A DNA stretch of 64,000 bases from Granulicella mallensis (lineage in GTDB: Bacteria > Acidobacteriota > Terriglobia > Terriglobales > Acidobacteriaceae), in the NCBI RefSeq assembly GCF_014203225.1, contig NZ_JACHIO010000005.1, positions 1-64,000 on the forward strand. Direction: 5' to 3'. The notes beneath the pieces were generated by a model that was not told the origin of the DNA, did no database searches, and saw only the letters and a list, made by a program, of their open reading frames with translations. Position 1 is the stretch's first letter. Every line of letters begins with the position of its first letter. Shown in pieces: positions 7,400-16,733 of this stretch. A program made the translations under genes and the position numbers.

Positions 7400-8815
7400 T
7401 TACTCGTGGCGATGCATCTTCCAGCCGAGATAGTTATTCGCCGCCTCGTACACAGGCCCCGCGACGGAGGCGAAGTTGGCTGCGACGTGGTGTTCGAAGC
7501 CGTTCTCGCAGATATAGCGCAGCAGCTTCTGCATGTGGGGGATTTCGACGACGCCGGCTCCGCCGAAGGTCTGCAGAGGATCGTCGGTGAAGCGGCCCTG
7601 GCCGACGTAGCCGGTGATCTGGCCCTGGAAGTCGTCGGTGGAGAAGCGCGCGAAGCTCATGTCGCCGGCCTTGACGGTACCGTCGAGCGTCCCATGCGCG
7701 TTCTCCTTGCCCACGGTGCCCGCGATGATGAGCTGGTAGTCCATCTTCACGCCTTCGCGGAAGAAGTGCTTGGGCAGGTTCGAGCAGTGGAAGCAGACGG
7801 CCTTGTCCGGGTTGTCGCCGTAGTTGTTGTTCCAGTCGAGCAGGGCCGAGGGCGTCTCGCTGGCCAGCGTGAGCGCGTACATCGAAAGCGTGCCGAGAAT
7901 ATCGACCTCGCAGGCCGAGGGGATGAGCTGCTCGCTCATCATCGACATCACGGTGCAGGGCACGATGCCGAGGTACTCTTCGATCGAAGTCCAGCACTGC
8001 ACGGCACTGACCGTGAGTTCGGACGCCGCCATCCAGCCATCGATCACCGCGCCCAGCTTGGCCATCTTCATCAGTGCCGCTTCAGGCGTGTCGCCGATGG
8101 GAATGTACTTCTTGATGGCCGCGAGCTTGGCCTGCACGGCATCGTCATTGTCCTTCGACTTCTCGATGCGGCCCATGACCTCGCTCAGGTCGAGCGTCTC
8201 AACGGTGATGCCGGAGCGTTCGAGCAGCTTCTCCGAGTAGCGCACGGTGTTGAAGGCCGTAGGACGCGCGCCAATTGCGCCGAAGCGCACGTTCCTCAAC
8301 CCGCGCACGATGCGGCAGACTGCGGCGAACCACTGCAGGTCGCTCTTGAACTCGGTCGAGTCCGGAGCCTCTGTGTGCAGCGTGGTCAGCGAGTACGGAA
8401 TGCCGTACTGCTTCAGGTTGTTGCAGATCGACATCTTGCCGCAGAAGCTGTCGCGACGGAACGCGATGCCCATCTTGCCGGCGTGGTCGGGTGTGGCCTG
8501 GATGAGCACCGGGACCTGAAGATTCGCGAGCCGCAGTGCGTCGGCCAAGCCGCGCTCTTCGCCGAAGTTCGGCAGTGTGATGATGATGCCGTCGATCTCG
8601 GAAGCGTGCTTCTTGAACAGGGCCGCGCACTTCTTTGCATCCTCATAGGTCTCGACGGCGCCGTGTGCCGTCTCTTCCGGCGTCAGCACGATGGCCTTGA
8701 TTCCCGCCGCTTCCAGCGCGGCGATCATCTCCAATCGTCCGCTTGTTGCCAGGTGGCCCGGAAAGAACCCACGGTTGCCCACCACTACGCCCATCGTCAT
8801 CTGTCTGCCCATCAT
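7400..8815 (-). CDS. L-fucose/L-arabinose isomerase-family protein (COG2407 type)
   Basis: A 471-residue sugar isomerase of the L-fucose/L-arabinose isomerase superfamily. The N-terminal half (VVVGNRGFFPGHLATSGR, LPNFGEERG, then QATPDHAGKMG) is typical of the COG2407 branch. Likely metal ligands lie in SACEVD (302-305), DWNN (327-330) and CFHCSNLP (341-348). It is neither classical AraA nor classical FucI. It sits between a xylulokinase gene and a mutarotase gene, where a xylose isomerase would be expected, so an aldose-to-ketulose isomerisation in pentose use is the best guess. GGAG lies only 3 bases before the first ATG and 6 before the second (8812), so translation may start at 8812. The natural substrate cannot be read from sequence. 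Confidence 0.8.
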   Translation of the reverse strand: MMGRQMTMGVVVGNRGFFPGHLATSGRLEMIAALEAAGIKAIVLTPEETAHGAVETYEDAKKCAALFKKHASEIDGIIITLPNFGEERGLADALRLANLQVPVLIQATPDHAGKMGIAFRRDSFCGKMSICNNLKQYGIPYSLTTLHTEAPDSTEFKSDLQWFAAVCRIVRGLRNVRFGAIGARPTAFNTVRYSEKLLERSGITVETLDLSEVMGRIEKSKDNDDAVQAKLAAIKKYIPIGDTPEAALMKMAKLGAVIDGWMAASELTVSAVQCWTSIEEYLGIVPCTVMSMMSEQLIPSACEVDILGTLSMYALTLASETPSALLDWNNNYGDNPDKAVCFHCSNLPKHFFREGVKMDYQLIIAGTVGKENAHGTLDGTVKAGDMSFARFSTDDFQGQITGYVGQGRFTDDPLQTFGGAGVVEIPHMQKLLRYICENGFEHHVAANFASVAGPVYEAANNYLGWKMHRHE

Positions 8816-8959
8816 GTTCTCCGAAAAGTCTTTCTAAACTTTGTTAATCTATCGCCCCTACGCTGGTATGCGTTATACCTCCGGGCGAGCGAGGTGAATC
8901 GAAAGAAGCCGCCAAACGCCAGGAACGGCGCGCCTCTCTCAGGATGTCTGTCGATTACG

Positions 8960-10447
8960 TCACAGACTCACCGCGTAGAGTTCCGTCAGGCGCAGACGAT
9001 AGTTTGCCATGGCCTGGCGGTAGGCCTCGCGCAGCTCTCTTCTCGGAGTCGCCGTGCCGCTCTCTTCCAGCCGGACGCAGCGGCCGGTGATCTCGGTGAA
9101 GCTCTGGGGGAGGCCGATGGAGTGGCTGTAGGCATGGACCGCCTGCATGGCCGCTCCGAGGCACCCGGCCTCGGCCTCAGCCGGGACGCGGATGGTGGCC
9201 CCGGTAACATCGGCCAGCAGTTGCCGCCACTCGGCGGACCGCGCTCCTCCGCCGATGACCAGGATCACCTCGGCCTGCTTGCCGTGGAGGATGAGTTCCA
9301 GGCCGTTCAGAACTCCAAAGCTGACGCCTTCGATAGCGGCACGAATGATATTTGCAGGGGTGAAGTTATTGGCGGTGAGTCCGACGAGGGAACCCTGCGC
9401 CTGCGGAAGATCGGGGGTTCGCTCACCGTTCAGGAACGGGAGAAAGCACAGGCCCTCACTGCCGGGTTGCGTCGAAGCCAGTGCAGGCTCGATGTCCGCG
9501 ACCGTCTTGCCCAGCACGGTCAATGTCTGTGTCACGACGTTCGTCGCGTTCATCGTGCAGACCAAGGGAAGCCAGCCGCCGGAGGAAGAGCAGAACGGCG
9601 CAACGTTGCCGGTGGGATCGAGCACAGGCTGTTCGGTGTAGGAATACACCGTCGAGGACGTGCCCAGGCTGAGCGTGACGACGCCCTCGCGGACGTTGCC
9701 CGTGCCGATCGCACCCATCATGTTGTCGCCGCCGCCGGTCGAGACGAGGCACGTCTGCGGCAGGCCAAGCTGCGCGGCTACTTCTTCACGAAGTGTTCCG
9801 ACTGATTGCTCGGAGGTGAGGAGTTCCGGCAGTGCGCGATAGAGCTGTCCGCTGCCGCCATCGATCTCGTCCAGTACTTCCCTGGCCCATTGGCGCGTGC
9901 GGACATCGAAGAAGGCCGTGCCGGAGGCGTCGCCGTACTCCGCGCAGAGCCTGCCGGTCAGCCAGAAGTTCAGATACTCGTGCGGCAAAAGAATATGGCG
10001 GACGCGGGCGAAGTTCTCCGGCTCGTGCTCCTTCAGCCAAAGCAGCTTCGACACGGTGTAGCCTGTGAGCGGCACGATGCCGAAGCGCTGGAAACAGGCC
10101 TCTTTGCCGCCGAGGCGTTCGATCAGCTCAGCGTTCTGGGGTGTGGTCTCAGTATCGTTCCAGAGTTTGGCCGGGCGAATGACCTGAAGGTCTGCATCCA
10201 GCACCACCAGGCCATGCTGCTGACCGGAGACGCCAAGGGCGAGGACGTCGGCGGTGGGGACTCCGGCCAACGCCTGTTTCACGGAGTCGCACATAGCATC
10301 TACCCACCACTGTGGGTCCTGCTCGCGTGCGCCGTTCGGGCGTTCGATGAGCGCATGCGCGGCATAGCCTCTGCCTAGAGGATTGCCGTTCTCGTCCATG
10401 AGAAGCGCCTTGGTGCCCTGCGTGCCGCAATCAATTCCGAGATACAT
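8960..10447 (-). CDS. xylB: xylulokinase (FGGY family)
   Basis: Phosphorylates D-xylulose with ATP to give xylulose 5-phosphate, feeding the pentose phosphate pathway. The 495-residue protein has the FGGY phosphate-1 motif DCGTQGTKALLMD at the N-terminus, SGQQHGLVVLD near residue 76, YGDASGTAFFDVR near 170, and the C-terminal adenosine motif GGGARSAEWRQ. GQQHG plus the GDASGT region is more like xylulokinase than glycerol or gluconate kinase. The start is taken as the ATG at 10447, with an AAGGACAG ribosome site; a TTG directly before it would add one residue. It precedes the isomerase by 144 bases in the same operon. Related kinases for L-xylulose or ribulose remain possible. Confidence 0.88.
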   Translation of the reverse strand: MYLGIDCGTQGTKALLMDENGNPLGRGYAAHALIERPNGAREQDPQWWVDAMCDSVKQALAGVPTADVLALGVSGQQHGLVVLDADLQVIRPAKLWNDTETTPQNAELIERLGGKEACFQRFGIVPLTGYTVSKLLWLKEHEPENFARVRHILLPHEYLNFWLTGRLCAEYGDASGTAFFDVRTRQWAREVLDEIDGGSGQLYRALPELLTSEQSVGTLREEVAAQLGLPQTCLVSTGGGDNMMGAIGTGNVREGVVTLSLGTSSTVYSYTEQPVLDPTGNVAPFCSSSGGWLPLVCTMNATNVVTQTLTVLGKTVADIEPALASTQPGSEGLCFLPFLNGERTPDLPQAQGSLVGLTANNFTPANIIRAAIEGVSFGVLNGLELILHGKQAEVILVIGGGARSAEWRQLLADVTGATIRVPAEAEAGCLGAAMQAVHAYSHSIGLPQSFTEITGRCVRLEESGTATPRRELREAYRQAMANYRLRLTELYAVSL

Positions 10448-10783
10448 CAACTGTCCTTGCCCTAATGAATAGCAAACGATAACTATTTTTCGTGTCTCGA
10501 AATTATGTTAGAGGTGGGGTCCTTGTCAAGGCAAAGGGTATGCGATGACAGGGCAATCGCGTTTAAATCCCCGGACAGGAAAGACCGTAAGGGCAGACTA
10601 TCGCAAGGAGATACAGATGGAGAAATAGAGGTGGAGACGAGTCTGAGTCTAAACCCCTCTGGGGCTTAGATCGGTGGTGATTCCGACGGGTACGCCTGAC
10701 ACTTGCGCTCGTAGTGAAAATCAAACGCGATTGCTTTACGTGCCATGAAACCGTGTCGCCAAGGGTATGACGTTCCCCCTGGC
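10448..10783. other. intergenic region between xylB and ROK gene
   Basis: A 336-base gap. The xylB-proximal part holds the dyads listed at 10468-10502. Near 10650-10670 there is a short CCCC-TCT-GGGG hairpin that might end the ROK transcript, but it lacks a T run. No open frame of note is present. Confidence 0.5.
10468..10502. promoter_or_regulatory. candidate operator in front of xylB
   Basis: Two dyads lie 20-55 bases upstream of the xylB start. The first, 10468-10487, has AATAG and CTATT arms and matches its own complement at 14 of 20 positions. The second, 10488-10502, is TTTCG-TGTCT-CGAAA with perfect 5-base arms. The surrounding DNA is more AT-rich than its neighbours. ROK repressors such as XylR bind AT-rich dyads near their kinase and isomerase genes, so these are plausible sites for the upstream ROK protein. 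This is inference only. Confidence 0.35.
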
Positions 10784-12073
10784 TTATTTCTTCTTCCGGG
10801 CAGTTTTGGCCGGGCGCTTCCTCGCTCGCACAGGGTGCGTGGAGCGATGGTAGCCGGCGTGCCGATGCAGCAGCATGGCGGAGGCGCCGCTGAGCCGGGC
10901 GAGATAGCCGTCCCCGGCGATGGCCAGGCGTGGAGCGGGCTTTACCAGCATGGTCGCCTGCAGCTCCTGCTCTACGGTCGGGCCGAACTTGTCCCAGCAG
11001 GAGGTGATCTCTCCGGTAATGAGGATGAGCTCCGGCGAGAGCGCGGCGGTAATCAGGCGCAGTCCCTGCCCCAGTGATTTCGCCTGCCGGAAGACTGCCT
11101 TCTCGGCAGCGGCTTCTCCCTCTTCCGCCATGCGCAGGAGTTCCTGGATATTGCAGCTTGGAGCTTTGGGGGCCAGCTCCTTGTAGATACGGAGTGCTGC
11201 GCGCGAGGAGGCAAAGATCTCCCAGCAGCCGCGCTGGCCGCAACCGCAGACCGGACCTGAGGAGTCGACGGGGATGTGGCCGAACTCTCCGGCAAGGCCG
11301 TTGAACCCGGATTGAAGCTGCCCTCCGGCGAAGATGGACGTGCCGACGCCTTCGGATATAGCCACGAGGACGGCATTTTTCACGCCTTGAAGGCGGCCGT
11401 TCCAGAGCTCCGAGGCGAGGCAGGCGTTGGCGTCGTTGTCGAGCTCTACTTGCAGACCGAGACCGGCTTCGAGCGCCCCTTTGAGGTCGAAGTCATGCCA
11501 CTTGAGGTTGGGGGCCATCAGGATGCGCTGCGTGACGGGGTGAACGCGTCCCGGGACGCTTACGCCGACACCTTCAAACGACTTGTCGGCGTGCTGCTTG
11601 CGCAGTTGCTGCATTCTGTCCACGATGCGGGCGATGGCCGCAGTGGGGTCCGATAACAGCATGACTGTCTCATGCGCGAGAAAGCGTCCGCTGAGGTCGA
11701 TGATGGCCACGATGGCCCGGTCGGGACGAAGGTCCAGGGCCAGTGTTACGAGGTCGGAGTTGACCGAGAGCATGGTCGACGGACGGCCGCGTGCTCCCTG
11801 TACTACGGCACCTTCCTTGATCCACTTTTCTTCGAGCAACTGCTCGACGATGGCGGAGATGGTGCTTGGCTGCAGGCCGGAGAGGCGCGAAAGATCGACG
11901 CGTGAGACCGGCTGACGAAAGCGGATGAACTCGAGAACGATATCCCGGTTGATGTCGCGCGCTATCTCACTGGAGGCTGATTGCGCGGAGGAGAGATCGA
12001 TGTTGCGGACCCCATGAGATCTTCCGGATACATATTGCCTGGCCGCCGATTCGGCGATGCGCTTCTTGCTCAT
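10784..12073 (-). CDS. ROK-family transcriptional repressor (XylR/NagC type)
   Basis: A sugar-responsive repressor with an N-terminal winged helix (SRVDLSRLSGLQPSTISAIV, about residues 55-75, then the ARGRPSTML wing) followed by a ROK sugar-kinase-like domain. The ROK zinc site appears as CGCGQRGCWE, and the sugar-binding ELDNDANACL and GLAGEFGHIP stretches are present. A basic tail (ARKRPAKTARKKK) ends the protein. It is transcribed in the same direction as the xylulokinase-isomerase-epimerase genes and lies 336 bases upstream, so it most likely controls them. The start at 12073 (MSKKRIAES) is a compromise: there is no clear ribosome site, and in-frame starts exist at 12088 and 12163. Confidence 0.87.
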   Translation of the reverse strand: MSKKRIAESAARQYVSGRSHGVRNIDLSSAQSASSEIARDINRDIVLEFIRFRQPVSRVDLSRLSGLQPSTISAIVEQLLEEKWIKEGAVVQGARGRPSTMLSVNSDLVTLALDLRPDRAIVAIIDLSGRFLAHETVMLLSDPTAAIARIVDRMQQLRKQHADKSFEGVGVSVPGRVHPVTQRILMAPNLKWHDFDLKGALEAGLGLQVELDNDANACLASELWNGRLQGVKNAVLVAISEGVGTSIFAGGQLQSGFNGLAGEFGHIPVDSSGPVCGCGQRGCWEIFASSRAALRIYKELAPKAPSCNIQELLRMAEEGEAAAEKAVFRQAKSLGQGLRLITAALSPELILITGEITSCWDKFGPTVEQELQATMLVKPAPRLAIAGDGYLARLSGASAMLLHRHAGYHRSTHPVRARKRPAKTARKKK

Positions 12074-12285
12074 GGTGGTCACAATCATACGACACGCGAA
12101 AAAATGCTTGCAGCATCCCAAACCGCGTGAAGTGCGTCCTAGTGTTCTGAGTCGTTCGTTCAATGCCGTTTCAATGGCTGATAAACTTTACCCCGGAACA
12201 CCCCTGTCGTGCTCTCCGGCAACCGAGCTGCCTCTCTTATTTCAGTAGTCTTTTCTCGCAGGAATGCCAGTCTCTCTTTAGCCGG

Positions 12286-13836
12286 ATGCCGATACCCAAT
12301 ACCCCAAAGACGACGGAACCCCAGGACTCCGAGAGCGCGCTCACGGCAGCGGGCGAAGCCGCCTTTGTGCAGCCGGATGCCACGCTGCCCCCATCGCCAC
12401 CGGAGGCGACGCCGCTCCATCCGCATCCAGATCCGGAGCCTGCTGGCGCCCCTACTGGTCTGCTACGTCGTCTCCTGCACTTTATCGGCGTCGACCGCGC
12501 CATAGCGTTTACTGTGCTGGCGCGCGGCTGGTCGTCATTGGCCGGCATCGGTACCCTGGCCTTGATTGCGCGCTTCCTCTCTCCTGCGGATCAGGGTTTT
12601 TACTACGCCTTCTACTCGCTCGTTCAGATGCAGATCATCTTCGAGCTGGGCTTCTCGGTCGTCATTCTGCAGGCGGCCTCCCATGAGGCTGCGCACCTCA
12701 CCATTGCGCCCGACGGAACGATCACGGGCCCGGAACAGAGCCACGCACGCCTCGCCTCGGTGCTGCAGAAGGCCTTTCGCTGGTACACCATCGCCGCCAT
12801 TCTGATGGCGCTGACGCTGATGCCGGTCGGCATCGCCTTCTTTCGCCACATTGCGAACAAATCCAACGCGGGCGACGTTCACTTCGTGCTCCCCTGGCTG
12901 CTGGTGGTCTTCGCTTCGAGCTGCACCTTTCAGATCGACCCCATCTTCTCCTTCCTCGAAGGTTGCGGCTATATTCCCGAGGTCTACCGCACGCGGCTCC
13001 GTCAATCTCTTTTGAGTACGGTTCTGGGCTGGAGCGCCTTTCTGCTGCATCATGGCCTCTATGCTCCGGGGTTCTTCATCCTGGGGCAGGCGATTGCGGG
13101 GGGATGGTTCATCTTCACCAAGCGCCACCTGCTGCTCCCCTTGCTGCGCTACAGTACGCGGAACTTCCGCATCGACTGGGGCAAGGAGATCTGGCCGTTC
13201 CAATGGCGGATCGCTGTTTCGTGGCTTGCTGGATATCTGACGAGCTCACTCTTCGTCCCGGTACTGATGAACTCGCGCGGGCCGGTCGAAGCCGGGCGCC
13301 TGGGCATGAGCCTGACCGTATGCGCCACCCTGAGCACGATGGCCGTCTCCTGGATGAACACGAAAGCTTCGCCCTTCGGGCAGATGATCGCGCGCAAGGA
13401 GTACCGCAAGCTCGACGGCGTCTTCACGCGAGCGCTGGTGCAATCTACGGGAGCGGCTGTGCTGGCGTGTGTCGCCGTCTGGGTCGTCGTGCAGTGGCTG
13501 CTGGTGCACCAGGTGAAGATGCACGGCGTCCTTCTGGCGAACCGCCTGCTGTCTCCGATCCCACTGGCGATGCTCTTCTTCGGTACCGTCGGCAACGTGG
13601 TGGTTACTGCCGAGGCCCTCTATATCCGCGCGCACAAACAGGAGAAGTTCATGGTGAATTCCATCCTGGGTGCGCTGTATTCGATCCCTGTTGCCCTGGT
13701 GATCGGCACCATGCAGTCTCCGCACGGCGGCGCCTGGGGCATCGCTGCCTCGTATGCCCTGGGGACGGCTGTTATCGGGCTGGGCTACGGGACCTACACC
13801 TTCCTGAAGTGGAGAAGAATCTGGCATGAGGCCTGA
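12286..13836 (+). CDS. polysaccharide flippase-like membrane protein
   Basis: A 516-residue integral membrane protein of the MOP superfamily (Wzx/RfbX-like), which moves lipid-linked sugar units across the inner membrane. After a Pro-rich cytoplasmic N-terminus (about residues 1-55) come roughly 12 hydrophobic segments. It starts with FTVLARGWSSLAGIGTLALI and includes the RFLSPADQGFYYAFYSL stretch, which resembles other flippases where the first helices carry an L-x-P-x-x-x-G-x-Y motif. The start at 12286 is uncertain because no strong ribosome site is visible and the frame is open up to 12163. The stop overlaps the next gene, a GT2 glycosyltransferase, by 11 bases, so the two are translationally coupled and probably work together in surface glycan assembly. 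Confidence 0.8.
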   Translation: MPIPNTPKTTEPQDSESALTAAGEAAFVQPDATLPPSPPEATPLHPHPDPEPAGAPTGLLRRLLHFIGVDRAIAFTVLARGWSSLAGIGTLALIARFLSPADQGFYYAFYSLVQMQIIFELGFSVVILQAASHEAAHLTIAPDGTITGPEQSHARLASVLQKAFRWYTIAAILMALTLMPVGIAFFRHIANKSNAGDVHFVLPWLLVVFASSCTFQIDPIFSFLEGCGYIPEVYRTRLRQSLLSTVLGWSAFLLHHGLYAPGFFILGQAIAGGWFIFTKRHLLLPLLRYSTRNFRIDWGKEIWPFQWRIAVSWLAGYLTSSLFVPVLMNSRGPVEAGRLGMSLTVCATLSTMAVSWMNTKASPFGQMIARKEYRKLDGVFTRALVQSTGAAVLACVAVWVVVQWLLVHQVKMHGVLLANRLLSPIPLAMLFFGTVGNVVVTAEALYIRAHKQEKFMVNSILGALYSIPVALVIGTMQSPHGGAWGIAASYALGTAVIGLGYGTYTFLKWRRIWHEA

Positions 13837-14899
13837 GATGACGCTTTCCGATTCCAATTCCACAGCCCGGCCTCTGCTGACGATCGCGATTCCGACCTTC
13901 AACCGTTCGCAGGATCTCCTCGCGGCGTTGACGGTTCTTGAGCCGCAGCTTGTCGCCTATCCTCAGGTCGAGGTGCTGGTATCGGATAACGCCTCCGCGG
14001 ACGACACGCCCCAGGTCCTGGCCGCCGCGCAAGAGCGCTTTGCGGCCCAGGGAATCAGACTGGAGATCCAACGCCATGCCGAGAACATCGGCTCCGACGC
14101 CAACTTTGTCTCCTGCTATCACCGTGCGCGGGGGAGTTTCTTCTGGCTGTGCGGGGACGACGACATTATCGTTCCCGGAGGTCTGGCACAGCTTATGCCG
14201 CATCTGCAGGATGCGGAGGGAAGGCCCTCGGACGTCGACCTGGTCTATGCCACGAGTTATGGCTTCCGCGAAGACTATCAGCGCGAGCGGCAGGCAGACC
14301 CCTTCGGTCGCCGGTTCCATACCCTGCGCAATCCGCAGGACGTCAGCATGGTGGTGAACATCATGTTCACCTTCATCAGCGGCATGGTGGTGAACAAGGA
14401 ACGCCTCGAATCGCTGCCGCATGAGGATCCAACGGCCTTTATCGGGACGAACCTCGTGCAGTTGTCGTGGGCGCTGCCCCTGCTGCTGCATCATCGCCGC
14501 TCCATCGTGCTGTGGGAGCGTCCGGTAGCGGCGCGCCAGGGCAATGCGAATGGCTACTCCCTGGGGAGGGTCTTCGGCGAACACCTGGCGGGCAACGTGA
14601 CGAGGTTGTTGCCAGGCAGACCAGACCTCTCGGACCCGATCCTCAACTTCACGCTGCGGCGCTGGTTCCCTTCGATCCTGCTGGATGTCCGCAGCGCCGG
14701 CAACGAGACGCTGAAGCTCGACGAAGCACACGCTGCTCTGCAGCAGACGTTCGGGAGTAACCCGCGCTATTGGATTTTTACCTGTCCGGCGCTGACGTGG
14801 CCGCTTCCGCTGGCGAAGCTCTATACGCGTGTGACGGCCATGCTCAGCAAGTTGATTTACATGGTGCATCTGCCGGGGTTCTGGCGGAAGCAGACGTAG
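13826..14899 (+). CDS. glycosyltransferase family 2
   Basis: A 357-residue GT-A fold glycosyltransferase that would add a sugar from a nucleotide-sugar donor at the cytoplasmic face of the membrane. The N-terminus shows LLTIAIPTFNRSQDL and VEVLVSDNASADDT, the UDP-binding segment of GT2, and the metal-binding acidic motif appears as WLCGDDDIIVPGG near residue 112. The C-terminal third is less conserved and probably binds the acceptor. It overlaps the flippase gene by 11 bases; a second ATG at 13838 would remove the overlap. The pair resembles a minimal O-antigen or exopolysaccharide unit, but no polymerase is next to it. Confidence 0.88.
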   Translation: MRPEMTLSDSNSTARPLLTIAIPTFNRSQDLLAALTVLEPQLVAYPQVEVLVSDNASADDTPQVLAAAQERFAAQGIRLEIQRHAENIGSDANFVSCYHRARGSFFWLCGDDDIIVPGGLAQLMPHLQDAEGRPSDVDLVYATSYGFREDYQRERQADPFGRRFHTLRNPQDVSMVVNIMFTFISGMVVNKERLESLPHEDPTAFIGTNLVQLSWALPLLLHHRRSIVLWERPVAARQGNANGYSLGRVFGEHLAGNVTRLLPGRPDLSDPILNFTLRRWFPSILLDVRSAGNETLKLDEAHAALQQTFGSNPRYWIFTCPALTWPLPLAKLYTRVTAMLSKLIYMVHLPGFWRKQT

Positions 14900-15258
14900 A
14901 GCGCTCCAGCGCGAACATCGCACGTGCTACAATGGAATTGCGTTGGAAACTAAAACGCAGGGCGCCGCGGGCAGATGACTCCAAATGGATTCGAGTCTGG
15001 CCAGAGACCGCGAACGCCAACCACCCCGTACCCCTTCCACCGCTTGCTTTATGTGCGTTGGTTGCTCTGGCTAGAAGGTCGGTCCATCGGGACTTTCCTC
15101 GCCGTGCAGCAGCAGTGCTTCGAACCCTCCGAGCTTCGGAAATGGGAATGAAACCAGGCAATGCTGAATCGGAATCCATGACGCCTATCGTGCGCCTATG
15201 CCGGTCTGCGTCTCTGCATTTGTTCGCCGCTTCATCCACCTGTTTTTGAAGGAATATC
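14900..15258. other. long leader region upstream of DEAD-box helicase
   Basis: A 359-base gap with no convincing gene. It contains a TACAAT hexamer near 14928-14934 that could be a -10 element but lacks a clear -35. If used, it would give the helicase mRNA a 5' leader of about 320 bases; long leaders are common in cold-induced helicase genes of other bacteria. I see no known riboswitch. Confidence 0.35.
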
Positions 15259-16722
15259 TTGTCTACTCTTACGCTTGAATCAATTTTGAACCCCGAACCC
15301 CTGGAACCCACGCGGACCATTACCGCCACCGACGCAGCTACCACCGTCACCTTTGCCGACTTCGACATCTCGCAGCCCCTCAAGGATCGCCTCTCCGCCG
15401 CCGGCTTCGTTACGCCGACGCCCGTGCAGGCCGGAGCCATCCCGCCCGCGCTTGAAGGCGACGACATCCTTGCTACCGCCTCTACCGGCACTGGCAAGAC
15501 CCTCAGCTTCCTGATCCCCATGATCGATCGCCTCGAAGAGATCTCGAAGCCTTCGACCCGCGGCGCGAAGAACCCCATCCTGGCCCTGATCCTGCTGCCT
15601 ACACGAGAGCTCGCAATGCAGGTGCTGGACTCCTACTTCAAGATCTGCCCCACGCTCAAGAGCGATGCCGTGCTGGTCTGCGGTGGTCTCTCGGAGAACA
15701 CGCAGCTCGAGCAGTTGAGCCGTGGCCCGCGCCTGGTGGTTGCAACCCCCGGCCGTCTGGAAGACTTCCTGCGCCGCCGTTCGGTTTCGCTCAAGGACGT
15801 CGACATGCTCGTGCTCGACGAAGTCGATCGCATGCTGGACATGGGCTTTCTCCCCGCCATCAAGCGCATCGTGCAGGCCCTGCCGAAAGACCGCCAGACC
15901 ATGTGCTACTCGGCCACGCTGGATGCCAGTATCCGCGAGATCGTTCGCGACTACGTGAACAACCCCGTCCGCATTGAGATCGGCACGACCTCGAAGCCGA
16001 GCGATCGCGTCGAACTGCGCGTCTACACCGTGATGCAGGACCAGAAGCTCGCGCAGCTGGACAAGATGCTGAAGGAAGAAGAGGGCACCTACCTCGTCTT
16101 CTCGCGCACCAAGCACGGCGCGGACCGCATCGCCAAGAAGCTCGAGAAGGCCGGCCATCTGACCGAGGTCATTCATGGCGACCGCTCACAGTCGCAGCGC
16201 ACCGCGGCTCTCAGAAACTTCACCATGGGCAAGGCCCGCATCCTGGTGGCGACCGACGTAGCCGCCCGCGGTATCGACGTCTCGCACATCGCGCATGTCG
16301 TGAACTACGACCTGCCGAATGGCTCGGATGACTTTGTTCACCGCATCGGCCGCACCGGCCGTGCAGGCGCAAAGGGTGTGGCGACAACCTTCGTGACGCC
16401 GCTCGAAAAGGGCGACGCCCGCAAGCTGGAGCGTGAGCTGAAGATCAAGTTCCAGTGGCACGAGGCCGATAAGAACCTCGAGAAGGAACAGCGCAACCAG
16501 CCCATCGATATGAACAACGCTGCAGGCGGTGATCTGTTACAGATGGAGACGCGCAGCTGGAAGAGTGGCGACGCCGACTCCAGCAGCCAGCCGACACCGC
16601 AGCGTTCGCGTAGCGGCGGCGGCAACTTCGGCCGCTCGAACTCGGGCTCACGTGGCCCTGCCGGTGGTGGCCGCTCGCGTAGCGGACCGCGCAACGGTCG
16701 TGGCGCCAGCCGCGGACGCTAA
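15259..16722 (+). CDS. DEAD-box family ATP-dependent RNA helicase
   Basis: Unwinds RNA duplexes with ATP; relatives help ribosome assembly and mRNA decay. All core motifs are visible in the 487-residue protein: VTPTPVQAGAIP (Q motif), ASTGTGKT (Walker A), LPTRELA, ATPGR, VLDEVDRMLDMGF (motif II), YSATL, and in domain 2 VATDVAARGID and HRIGRTGRAG. Motif II reads DEVD instead of DEAD, an uncommon change. The last 70 residues are a Gly/Arg/Ser-rich basic tail that would bind RNA, as in RhlE-type proteins. It starts at a TTG with a good GAAGGA site; no ATG fits. A strong hairpin terminator follows at 16734-16781. Confidence 0.92.
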   Translation: MSTLTLESILNPEPLEPTRTITATDAATTVTFADFDISQPLKDRLSAAGFVTPTPVQAGAIPPALEGDDILATASTGTGKTLSFLIPMIDRLEEISKPSTRGAKNPILALILLPTRELAMQVLDSYFKICPTLKSDAVLVCGGLSENTQLEQLSRGPRLVVATPGRLEDFLRRRSVSLKDVDMLVLDEVDRMLDMGFLPAIKRIVQALPKDRQTMCYSATLDASIREIVRDYVNNPVRIEIGTTSKPSDRVELRVYTVMQDQKLAQLDKMLKEEEGTYLVFSRTKHGADRIAKKLEKAGHLTEVIHGDRSQSQRTAALRNFTMGKARILVATDVAARGIDVSHIAHVVNYDLPNGSDDFVHRIGRTGRAGAKGVATTFVTPLEKGDARKLERELKIKFQWHEADKNLEKEQRNQPIDMNNAAGGDLLQMETRSWKSGDADSSSQPTPQRSRSGGGNFGRSNSGSRGPAGGGRSRSGPRNGRGASRGR

Positions 16723-16733
16723 CGGATGAAATA

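Noticed and set aside
7406-9805. Plus-strand frame of 799 codons
   Set aside because: It lies opposite the isomerase and xylulokinase genes, is rich in Arg, His and Val, and shows no family motif. Long antisense frames are normal in GC-rich genes.
13772-14923. Minus-strand frame of 383 codons
   Set aside because: Antisense shadow of the GT2 gene; composition dominated by Arg, Gln and His without motifs.
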